Positions 1 through 6,059 of a stretch of 9,296 nucleotides of DNA are shown here, piece by piece. Each line of letters starts with the position of its first letter. Position 1 is the first letter of the stretch. The position numbers and the translations under genes are program-made. The stretch lies in the NCBI GenBank assembly GCA_017520105.1, contig JAFWRL010000018.1, positions 1 to 9,296 of the forward strand, written 5' to 3'. The notes beneath the pieces are model-generated. The model searched no databases and was not told the DNA's origin. It was given only the letters and a program-made list of their open reading frames with translations. This DNA comes from Fibrobacter sp. (GTDB lineage: Bacteria; Fibrobacterota; Fibrobacteria; Fibrobacterales; Fibrobacteraceae).

Positions 1-193
1 CTTTACTCGAAAAATCAATATCGATCTTGACGTCTTCTGCACTAGACGAGCTGCTATTGCTTGCGCCATCCGATGAACTGCTGTTTTGAGCAACAGCATT
101 ACCCTCAATCGCAGCACCACTGACATTGTTGTCGGTGCAACCCATTAAAGCGAGAACTCCCGCAGCCATAGTGAATTTAATTACGTTATTCAT
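1..193 (-). CDS. Serine-rich lipoprotein, N-terminal part (runs off the left edge)
   Basis: Sixty-four codons are visible, starting at the ATG complementary to 191-193. The protein begins with a short positive and hydrophobic signal (MNNVIKFTMAAGVLALMGC) ending in the lipobox L16-M17-G18-C19, so Cys19 should be lipidated and the protein anchored in the inner or outer membrane. After the Cys comes a low-complexity linker with two serine runs (about residues 39-54), a common tether in Fibrobacter lipoproteins. The functional domain lies outside the window, so no role can be given. The start is supported by a perfect AGGAGG at 200-205 with a 6-base spacer. The ATG overlaps the last 8 bases of the upstream regulator gene, which implies co-transcription and probably translational coupling. 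Confidence 0.85.
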   Translation of the reverse strand, partial: MNNVIKFTMAAGVLALMGCTDNNVSGAAIEGNAVAQNSSSSDGASNSSSSSAEDVKIDIDFSSK

Positions 194-1019
194 TGGATTC
201 CTCCTCGACCTTTTTTGTTAAAGGAAACAACTGAAGATTCAGTCGATAAACTTGGTTGATGTTTTCATATTCGGCAGCGATGTTAGCCACCTTGCGTACA
301 AACGCGTCTAGTTCCTGCGAAATGCGGGCGTAAGCCTCTTCGCAAAGTCCAAGCGTAGCCCCTGTGAAATATCGTTCTTCGATCGGGAACTTGTCTATAG
401 CCGTCCGTGCAAGCGATGCCATTTCTTTGTGCATGCCGCGAATTGCAATCGGGAGCGATTCTTTTGTGCCAATGACAGTCTTTTCAGTCTGCACATAAGT
501 ATGCTCGGCCTCGCGCTTGAGAAACCCCGTCTGTACAAGGAACGCAAGCGAATCGCGCACCTGTTCTGCAGAAATTACTTGGTGACATGTTTTCGCCACT
601 TCAAGCGGACGCTTGCCAGGCATCATCGGAGCAAGTTCGCGAATCGTCGGATTTTTCCACGATTCATAAAATTCAAACGCCTCAGCATCGACAACACGTA
701 CCTTGTGCTCCAAGGCAATCTTCTGCATTTCAAGGAGAGCTTCCTTTTTCGCAGAATCCTTTGTAGCATTGCCGAACTTGACCATTTGCGAGAAATACGC
801 AAACTCGTGACCCACAAGGCCCATCGCATGCGCGACCTGATCCATTTTGACAAGACTCAAGCTGCTCTTGCCTTCGCAAACAAGCTTCAAGTAAACCGGC
901 GATTTGAATCCCGCCAGCTTGGAAAACTCCCGCCACGAAAACGCGCTTGTCCTTTTACGTTCTTCGTAAAAGTCCTGCATGTACAGGCGATAGTCCTTAT
1001 ATTCTGTTATCGGTTTCAT
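186..1019 (-). CDS. TIGR02147 family (DUF4423-type) putative transcriptional regulator
   Basis: A 277-residue protein of the usual length for TIGR02147. The N-terminus has the family signature: TEYKDYRLYMQDFYEERK (5-22), then a helix-turn-helix-like segment at about 28-70 (SWREFSKLAGFKSPVYLKLV, then an S-x-S-L stretch). The family's LQLFPLT-type ending is present near 262-268. The middle, about 90-250, is helical and corresponds to DUF4423. Family members are presumed DNA-binding regulators, but their ligands and targets are largely unknown. The gene overlaps a downstream lipoprotein gene by 8 bases; such pairs recur in Fibrobacter to my knowledge, so regulation of or by the lipoprotein is an inference. 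It is divergent from rubrerythrin. I see no good Shine-Dalgarno sequence before the ATG (upstream reads AAAGACTACTT). Confidence 0.9.
   Translation of the reverse strand: MKPITEYKDYRLYMQDFYEERKRTSAFSWREFSKLAGFKSPVYLKLVCEGKSSLSLVKMDQVAHAMGLVGHEFAYFSQMVKFGNATKDSAKKEALLEMQKIALEHKVRVVDAEAFEFYESWKNPTIRELAPMMPGKRPLEVAKTCHQVISAEQVRDSLAFLVQTGFLKREAEHTYVQTEKTVIGTKESLPIAIRGMHKEMASLARTAIDKFPIEERYFTGATLGLCEEAYARISQELDAFVRKVANIAAEYENINQVYRLNLQLFPLTKKVEEESNE
200..205 (-). promoter_or_regulatory. Strong ribosome binding site for the lipoprotein gene
   Basis: Read on the minus strand this is AGGAGG, six bases before the ATG at 193. It lies inside the last codons of the regulator gene (the Glu-Glu-Glu stretch), so the two genes share sequence and the lipoprotein can start independently of upstream translation. 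Confidence 0.8.
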
Positions 1020-1065
1020 AAGTAGTCTTTAGTTATTGGTTAAAACACCCGTTCTTACATGTATA

Positions 1066-1094
1066 AATTTAAGTTTTTACGCAACTACTCGCAA
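1066..1094 (-). promoter_or_regulatory. Possible promoter of the TIGR02147 regulator gene
   Basis: On the minus strand, TTGCGA (1089-1094) and TAAATT (1066-1071) are separated by 17 bases, a plausible sigma70-like pair about 50 bases before the ATG. The region is very AT-rich, so a chance match is likely. Confidence 0.25.
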
Positions 1095-1131
1095 TAGGCA
1101 AAATGATACAAAATTAAAGATTTTTATTAAA

Positions 1132-1151
1132 ATTTGCATATTTTTGCAAAT
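1132..1151. promoter_or_regulatory. Inverted repeat ATTTGCA-N6-TGCAAAT, possible operator
   Basis: A perfect 7-base inverted repeat (1132-1138 and 1145-1151) around TATTTT, in the divergent region between the regulator and rubrerythrin. The same core, TTGCATnTTTTTGCA, recurs at 1210-1224, 76 bases downstream. A two-site operator for one regulator is an inference. Confidence 0.45.
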
Positions 1152-1171
1152 ATATTTCATTTTTAAAATCT

Positions 1172-1194
1172 AAAAGATACACTTCGTATCATTT
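1172..1194. promoter_or_regulatory. Palindrome around GATAC-ACTTC-GTATC, possible operator
   Basis: The arms AAAAGATAC (1172-1180) and GTATCATTT (1186-1194) match as inverted repeats at 8 of 9 positions, with a 5-base centre. A third copy of the half-site, AAATGATAC, lies at 1101-1109. Sitting upstream of a peroxide-defence gene, it could bind a PerR/Fur-like or other redox regulator, but it does not match the classical PerR or Fur box. Confidence 0.4.
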
Positions 1195-1209
1195 GGCAAA
1201 AAAAGACCA

Positions 1210-1247
1210 TTGCATTTTTTTGCATCCTATAAAAAAAGAAGTATATT
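1210..1247 (+). promoter_or_regulatory. Likely rubrerythrin promoter with overlapping TGCA-N6-TGCA element
   Basis: TTGCAT (1220-1225) and TATATT (1242-1247) are 16 bases apart, giving a -35/-10 pair about 30 bases before the gene. The second TGCA-N6-TGCA element (1211-1224) overlaps the -35 box, so a protein bound there would be placed to repress. Confidence 0.4.
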
Positions 1248-1278
1248 TTGAAACAAACCTATCAAAAAGAGGGAAATT

Positions 1279-1818
1279 ATGGCAAACAAATACGCAGGAA
1301 CTCAAACCGAAAAGAACCTCGAAGCCGCATTCGCCGGCGAATCGCAGGCCCGCAACAAGTACACCTACTTCGCAAGCCGCGCCAAAAAAGACGGATTCGA
1401 ACAAATCGCCGCTTTGTTCCTGAAAACCGCCGACAACGAAAAGGAACACGCCAAAATGTGGTTCAAGGAACTCCAGGGCATCGGCGACACCGCAGAAAAC
1501 CTGAAAGCTGCCGCCGATGGCGAAAACTACGAATGGACGGACATGTACGAAGGCTTCGCCAAGACCGCCGAAGAAGAAGGCTTCCCCGCCCTAGCAAAGA
1601 AGTTCCGCATGGTTGCTGCCATCGAAAAGGCGCACGAAGAACGCTACCGCGCCCTCCTCAAGAACGTGGAAACCGCCCAGGTGTTCGAAAAGAGCGAAGT
1701 CAAGGTCTGGGAATGCCGCAACTGCGGACACATTGTCGTGGGCACAAAGGCCCCGGAAGTCTGCCCCGTCTGCGCCCACCCGCAATCCTACTTCGAAGTC
1801 CACGAGAACAACTTCTAA
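1279..1818 (+). CDS. rbr: Rubrerythrin
   Basis: A 179-residue cytoplasmic non-haem iron protein that reduces hydrogen peroxide to water in anaerobes, using electrons from NAD(P)H-linked rubredoxin-type donors. An N-terminal ferritin-like four-helix domain (about 1-135) carries the di-iron ligand pattern: E21, E54-x-x-H57, the acidic helix around E98-E100 ([10 protein letters not shown]) and E116-x-x-H119 followed by E120. A C-terminal rubredoxin-like domain has C146-x-x-C149-G and C162-x-x-C165. Length and domain order match classical rubrerythrin, with no key ligand missing. AGAGGG (1268-1273) precedes the ATG by 5 bases. The gene appears monocistronic: it has its own promoter and a strong terminator at 1867-1898. 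The palindromes upstream suggest redox or peroxide control, which is an inference. Confidence 0.97.
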   Translation: MANKYAGTQTEKNLEAAFAGESQARNKYTYFASRAKKDGFEQIAALFLKTADNEKEHAKMWFKELQGIGDTAENLKAAADGENYEWTDMYEGFAKTAEEEGFPALAKKFRMVAAIEKAHEERYRALLKNVETAQVFEKSEVKVWECRNCGHIVVGTKAPEVCPVCAHPQSYFEVHENNF

Positions 1819-1866
1819 TAGGAGCGCGCTTTAGCGCCACTTCTAATTTATTTTAAATCTTCGACA

Positions 1867-1898
1867 AAGCACCGCCAAACATGTTGGCGGTGCTTTTT
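1867..1898 (+). terminator. Rho-independent terminator of rubrerythrin
   Basis: A perfect 12-base-pair stem (AAGCACCGCCAA at 1867-1878 with TTGGCGGTGCTT at 1884-1895), a 5-base loop, and a T run to 1898. Confidence 0.93.
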
Positions 1899-1902
1899 GT
1901 AT

Positions 1903-1934
1903 AAAAAACTGACCCCGACTCACAAGAGCCGAGG
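1903..1934 (-). terminator. Rho-independent terminator of the lyase/CBM operon
   Basis: In the minus-strand transcript, CCUCGGCUC (1934-1926) pairs with GAGUCGGGG (1921-1913) over 9 positions including two G-U wobbles, with a UUGU loop. A U run follows after UCAG (the A6 at 1903-1908). The plus strand would have mismatches instead of wobbles, so the orientation fits the minus-strand operon. It ends five bases from the T run of the rubrerythrin terminator, giving back-to-back termination. Confidence 0.75.
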
Positions 1935-1972
1935 TGACAGTGTAAATAGATGTATTTACTTAAACAGATATC

Positions 1973-3493
1973 TTAGCGGACCTGCATCTTCAAGGTCTTG
2001 ACAGCGGAGCCCTGCTGCACGCGGACCACATAGGAGCCACTGCGTACAGCATTGAAGGTATGGACGAAGCTGCCGGCAGCCATGTTTTCGCTATGGCTTT
2101 CGACGACCTGGCCCATCATGTCAAACACCTGAACCTTCACGAGGCCAGACTTCACAACAGTCATCTGCAAGGTATTGCCATGCAGAGCCACATTGAAGCG
2201 AGCAGGAGCAACGGAGGCATGGATAGCATCGTTCTTCGGAGCCGTGGGCAGAGTGCCAACGCACTTCACGTTGTCGATAGCCAAGTCGGTTCCGAGGTTT
2301 GCTGCAGTGAGCTTTTCATCGACCACCCAAGTCAACTTGGAAACCTTAGCCCAGGAGAAAGCCACGATGCTAGACGGAGCAGCATCGGCAACCCATTCCG
2401 GCTGAGTCATGGTAGATACAGTCACCGTCTTCCAGGACGCAGATTTTGCCTGATCCGGTGCAACGTGTTCATAGCCGGCGTCAGCCTTCACACCCGTCAC
2501 CGAGGCGCGCATGTGGTGGCCAGAGCCCTTGTAATCATACTGAACAGCTGTGCAGCCAGAGAGCGTGCTGACATCGAAAGCGACTTCCATGCCGACGGAC
2601 GGATAAGTCGTGTCACCCGGGGTAATGCCCGAGATGCCCTTCATTTCGAGATAGGAGTTGGTTCCTTCCTTCACAACCATATCCCAGGATTCGTCTGCAG
2701 CCTGAGTATTGGTGAAAGATCCACCGGCCTTGTACAAATACCAGTAAGCCTTCTTGCCGAGATTTTCGGCAGTGGTGTTGCCATCGTCAAAGTCGTCAAT
2801 CACAGCTGCGGAACTCGGCTTCACGGGAGTGTCGTTACCACCACCAGGATTCGTAGAAGAACCACCACCAGCATAGCCAGTGCAGTTCACGTCATCGATG
2901 TAAAGGTAGTCAGCGGAGGCTTCGCCCTTGACTTCCCATGCCAGTTGCACCACGTTCGCCATTTTCAAAGCGACTTCGGTACCCCAGCCAGCATCCTGAG
3001 AGAGAGACGATACAGGAACTGTCGCCGTGGACCAGCTTGTGCTGCCATTAAGAGCTTTCGAGTGACGGTTGTATTCGGTCAAGCCGCCCTTTTCATCACC
3101 TTCCATCACGGCCTTCAAGTTGTGGCCGGCACCCTTGTACTTGTAAGAAATCGAAGTACAGCCAGCAAGGCCACCTTCGACATTCAAGCCGAGAGTCACA
3201 TAAGGATCGTACGGGTTGTCACCCTGGACCAGTTTGATGCCAGTCAAGCCTGCACCATACTTAGAACCGCCCGCAGCAGCTTCTGGAATCACCACGACAA
3301 GGCCGTATTCGTCTTCGGTGTTCGTATAAGTCGAAGCACCCTTGTCATTTTTGTCGTTGAAAGCATACCAAGCGTCGTTCTTTCCGCCGGTGCTGGCCAA
3401 GCCATTGCCATCTTCGAAATCATCAATGTTAGCAGTCTGGGCAGAAACCATAGCTGCCGTTGCACACACAGTAAGTAGGATTTTCTTTTTCAT
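1973..3493 (-). CDS. Secreted protein with two CBM11-like domains and a type IX-like C-terminal sorting domain
   Basis: A 506-residue exported protein. Residues 1-19 are a signal peptide (MKKKILLTVCATAAMVSAQ). Two homologous beta-sandwich units follow at about 23-205 and 232-412. Each opens with IDDF(E/D)DGN and a nearby W-Y, has a middle GCT...YKG(A/S)GH block and an SW(S/K)T strand, and ends in (Y)IDDVNC or AIDNVKC. This pattern resembles CBM11 beta-glucan-binding modules. A Gly/Ser/Pro linker joins the units. Each has a Cys pair at equivalent places (C112/C204 and C314/C411), probably a disulfide. Residues 432-506 resemble a type IX sorting domain (VFDMMGQ, GSYVVRV, KTLKMQVR). There is no catalytic domain. 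The ATG at 3493 is preferred over the TTG four codons upstream because GGAGG (3499-3503) fits it. It lies 59 bases after the lyase gene and is probably in the same operon. Confidence 0.82.
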   Translation of the reverse strand: MKKKILLTVCATAAMVSAQTANIDDFEDGNGLASTGGKNDAWYAFNDKNDKGASTYTNTEDEYGLVVVIPEAAAGGSKYGAGLTGIKLVQGDNPYDPYVTLGLNVEGGLAGCTSISYKYKGAGHNLKAVMEGDEKGGLTEYNRHSKALNGSTSWSTATVPVSSLSQDAGWGTEVALKMANVVQLAWEVKGEASADYLYIDDVNCTGYAGGGSSTNPGGGNDTPVKPSSAAVIDDFDDGNTTAENLGKKAYWYLYKAGGSFTNTQAADESWDMVVKEGTNSYLEMKGISGITPGDTTYPSVGMEVAFDVSTLSGCTAVQYDYKGSGHHMRASVTGVKADAGYEHVAPDQAKSASWKTVTVSTMTQPEWVADAAPSSIVAFSWAKVSKLTWVVDEKLTAANLGTDLAIDNVKCVGTLPTAPKNDAIHASVAPARFNVALHGNTLQMTVVKSGLVKVQVFDMMGQVVESHSENMAAGSFVHTFNAVRSGSYVVRVQQGSAVKTLKMQVR

Positions 3494-3498
3494 CCTTT

Positions 3499-3503
3499 CC
3501 TCC
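3499..3503 (-). promoter_or_regulatory. Ribosome binding site that sets the start of the CBM protein
   Basis: GGAGG on the minus strand with a 5-base spacer to the ATG at 3493. An in-frame TTG at 3505 would lie upstream of this site and leave it inside the coding region, so the ATG is chosen. Confidence 0.75.
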
Positions 3504-3552
3504 AAGTTAGTTTAGAGTCTAATTTAATTAATTGCAGTCCTTGTCAAAAGAT

Positions 3553-4581
3553 TTATCGCCACACATTGACTTCATAGTGGGCTTTTTTTTGCCCGACCTT
3601 GGAGCCATCAACGCGGAATTTCTTGACGAAAGGCGATTCCGCACGTTCTCGACGTATCGTCATGATACGAGACGGTCCGTCACCGCCCCCGCTACTGTCG
3701 GGCGCGTTTGCCTGAACAGCGATGGAATCGGTCGATACGGTAAAATTGTCGTAGCGGATAAAGCAGTCATGCGTCGGCGCCCATTCGGCACTGCTGCCAC
3801 CATGGAACGTCGAGAGATAAAATTTATCGACATGCAGAGTGTCGTAATCGCGAAGCCGGAGCGTATCGACATCCAGAACCAGTTCGCCGTCAAGCCATGC
3901 CTGCACGCGACCGTCCTTTTCGCCTTTGCCCGGAGTTTTCACCGTGTTCATCGAGACTTTGTTTACAATCCGGTGCCATACGCCCGTCGTAAATTGCGCT
4001 TGTGTTATTTTGCCGCCGAGGTCCCATTTAAAATCGTCGCCATATTCAGAGTGTTGCCCCATGAAGTAAATCAGTTGTACGGCATTGCCACCCTTGCGCC
4101 ACATGATGCGGGCGCTCCAGCCGTCACCGGTTTCGGGCATGGCGTTTCCGGTGTAACACTTGCCACCGCAGAGTCCAGGAAGTTTGCCCCCCAACTGGAA
4201 TTCGAATCCGTCTTCAAAGAAGATATCATAAGCACTCCACATGGTATCGGCGGTTCTTTCGAGAGGCTGGATAATTTGAGCGGCACAGGCGGGCGTATCG
4301 TTATCGTTCGGGCCGACGCACCCCTTGGGATACTTGAGTTGCAGCACGTTGCCGTGTTCTTCGCCATCATAAACGACTTTAGAATTCTGGCCACCGTTCT
4401 TGTCCATGGCGTACCACCAGCTTTTATCAGTAGCGTTGCGTTTAAAATCTTCCTTGGCTTCCGCATTGCCGTAAACACCGACTTCGCGGTTTTCGAAGTT
4501 GACAAACGAGACCGTGTCCGAAACATTTTGAGCAAAAGCGGCAGAAGCGCAAAAAAACAGGATTGAAATTCTAAAATTCAT
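3553..4581 (-). CDS. Secreted polysaccharide lyase, PL14-like, with basic C-terminal tail
   Basis: A 342-residue protein. Residues 1-18 are a signal peptide (MNFRISILFFCASAAFAQ). The core, about 110-285, has the conserved run of PL14 (alginate/glucuronan-type lyases): GGKLPGL (131-137), GWSARIMWR (154-162), a V-W-H block (201-203), STFHGG (257-262), WAP and DNF. By alignment with the chlorovirus enzyme vAL-1, K133, S156, R158 and Y172 match its catalytic Lys, Ser, Arg and second Tyr. The first Tyr would be L170. Cleavage of a uronic-acid polysaccharide by beta-elimination is therefore likely, but the substrate is not visible. A Gly/Ser linker (296-303) leads to a tail rich in Lys and Arg (305-342), like the 'basic terminal domain' of Fibrobacter enzymes. 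Only a weak GGA precedes the ATG. It is the first gene of a probable operon with the CBM protein. Confidence 0.83.
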   Translation of the reverse strand: MNFRISILFFCASAAFAQNVSDTVSFVNFENREVGVYGNAEAKEDFKRNATDKSWWYAMDKNGGQNSKVVYDGEEHGNVLQLKYPKGCVGPNDNDTPACAAQIIQPLERTADTMWSAYDIFFEDGFEFQLGGKLPGLCGGKCYTGNAMPETGDGWSARIMWRKGGNAVQLIYFMGQHSEYGDDFKWDLGGKITQAQFTTGVWHRIVNKVSMNTVKTPGKGEKDGRVQAWLDGELVLDVDTLRLRDYDTLHVDKFYLSTFHGGSSAEWAPTHDCFIRYDNFTVSTDSIAVQANAPDSSGGGDGPSRIMTIRRERAESPFVKKFRVDGSKVGQKKAHYEVNVWR

Positions 4582-4745
4582 ATTCCAAAAATACCATTTT
4601 TCAAAAAAATCGGTGTATCATTCATCACACTTACCGGTTTTTCTTCAAAATCACGTATAACTAAGGATTTATTTGCCATCCAAAACAACCCATTTGTTAT
4701 TTTTACATATAAAATTAAAGACACCCCCTTTTTAAAGGAACATAC
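4582..4745. other. Divergent AT-rich intergenic region
   Basis: This stretch separates the minus-strand lyase operon from the plus-strand envelope pair and should hold both promoters. A -10-like TATAAA lies at 4708-4713 for the plus strand, without a well-placed -35 box. For the minus strand I see no convincing pair. The octamer GTATCATT at 4613-4620 also occurs in the palindrome before rubrerythrin (1186-1193), which may be chance. Confidence 0.4.
4734..4739 (+). promoter_or_regulatory. Ribosome binding site for the secreted protein gene at 4746
   Basis: AAAGGA with a 6-base spacer to the ATG. It supports this start, which also begins directly with a signal peptide. Confidence 0.7.
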
Positions 4746-6056
4746 ATGAAAAATATCACCAAATGCTCCTTGGGCATCCTTCTCATTTTAGGAATTGGCT
4801 TGAGCAACGCATCCGAAGAGGAGTACAAACAATTGGAAGTTCACGTAGAGGAATGTCTCGATTATCTGGAGGTGTTCACCAACCCCGACTATAATCCAAA
4901 GAAAGCTATTCAAAAGTCCTATAAAAGCGGCTCTTTATTTTTGAGTTTCAACGAAGAAGTCGTCTCACAATCAGAAAAGCTTGCTGAAAAATGGATTCAC
5001 GACTGTAGTGACCTATTTATTTCGGACAAATATTCTCCCGGCTTTTTCAAAGCCTCCCCCATCTACAAAGTTGTCACCGATAGAATCAAAAGTCAAAAAA
5101 TTTCGAGAAAAAATTCCAGTCAAGGCTCTAGCGGAGCTTCCAATGCTGAAAACGGCAAATTCAAACTCAAAGCAACATTCTATCATGGTTATCTGAGCGA
5201 ACTTTCAATTATCACCCCCTACACCACACCATTCCAATACGACTACAATGGGGAACACCTCATTTGGGGAGAATTCGATGACAAGGATGTCTTGGGAGCC
5301 TATTGGTCCAAAGGCAGTTTTGCATTTAGTTTCAGCAAATCGAACGATTCGCTCCGTTACACATCTCCGTTCAAGACCTACACATCGGAAAAAGATGAAA
5401 AGAACATCTGGGGAGTCATGAAATCGCATCCCAAAATTTGGGAAGTCACGAATGTTCCTGAAGAAGCCACGAACGGACAGTTCCATTACGAAAAGAGCTT
5501 ATTCGCACCAATTCCCAAAGGGAACAAGAACCATAGCTGGTCCGTAAAAATGGCGGCAAGCATAGGAGTACACATGTTCGCCTACACGAACGACATAATC
5601 AAAGACAACAACTGGATCGAGGAATCCACCAAATATGTAGGTGGATTCGGGACACTCGGTTTCACGGTTGACATTTCAGCCGGAATTGTACATTGTTCAC
5701 CATCATCGGGAAGTTGCTTCGGTTTCGGCTCGGGATATGCTCACAACGCATACGATGGAGACGTTGTAGATTCAGAAAATTCATGGCGCGGCGACGAGGA
5801 GACGAACAAAATGAAGCACACAGACAACCTGAAACTTTATGGCGAATACTATTTCGGAGGCCCATCGACAAAAGGAATCCGCGAAAGTATCGACATTCCG
5901 TTAAACGCCAGCATGAAATACCTTACATCTAAAACAGGCTTTTTCATTGGCAAATGGTATCGTTACGAATTTGGATTAGAAATATCCCCCATACAGTATA
6001 TTCCAGGGATATACATAAATTACGGCATGTCGTTTAATACTCCAGGCCTTTGGTAG
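4746..6056 (+). CDS. Exported protein of unknown function, possibly outer-membrane associated
   Basis: I do not recognise the family. The 436-residue product starts with a signal peptide (about 1-22, hydrophobic ILLILGIG, cleavage near SNA/S). An N-terminal helical part (about 23-120) has the Cys pair C37 and C87. A Ser/Gly/Asn linker lies at 123-136. The rest is rich in aromatic residues and alternating strands, especially 262-436 (for example KLYGEYYFGG and GIYINYGMSF), which would fit a beta-barrel or beta-sandwich. The chain ends in Trp, and a second Cys pair lies at C317/C324. There is no lipobox and no known catalytic motif. It is followed after three bases by a lipoprotein gene, so the two products probably work together in the envelope. 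AAAGGA at 4734-4739 supports the start. Confidence 0.8.
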   Translation: MKNITKCSLGILLILGIGLSNASEEEYKQLEVHVEECLDYLEVFTNPDYNPKKAIQKSYKSGSLFLSFNEEVVSQSEKLAEKWIHDCSDLFISDKYSPGFFKASPIYKVVTDRIKSQKISRKNSSQGSSGASNAENGKFKLKATFYHGYLSELSIITPYTTPFQYDYNGEHLIWGEFDDKDVLGAYWSKGSFAFSFSKSNDSLRYTSPFKTYTSEKDEKNIWGVMKSHPKIWEVTNVPEEATNGQFHYEKSLFAPIPKGNKNHSWSVKMAASIGVHMFAYTNDIIKDNNWIEESTKYVGGFGTLGFTVDISAGIVHCSPSSGSCFGFGSGYAHNAYDGDVVDSENSWRGDEETNKMKHTDNLKLYGEYYFGGPSTKGIRESIDIPLNASMKYLTSKTGFFIGKWYRYEFGLEISPIQYIPGIYINYGMSFNTPGLW

Positions 6057-6059
6057 TGA

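Noticed and set aside
429..1025. A 198-codon plus-strand open frame opposite the TIGR02147 gene
   Set aside because: Antisense shadow without a start signal; the minus strand matches the family along its full length.
1248..1856. A 202-codon plus-strand open frame overlapping rubrerythrin
   Set aside because: Very Arg-rich product in a different frame from rubrerythrin, which has all its metal ligands and a ribosome binding site.
2060..3478. A 472-codon plus-strand open frame opposite the CBM protein gene
   Set aside because: It is a shadow of the minus-strand gene: no signal, no recognisable domain, no ribosome binding site, and an implausible His/Arg/Ser-rich composition. The minus strand has a signal peptide, duplicated domains and a sorting domain.
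3532..4566. A 344-codon plus-strand open frame opposite the PL14-like gene
   Set aside because: The conserved PL14 motifs and signal peptide are on the minus strand. The plus frame shows no family features and covers the same bases.
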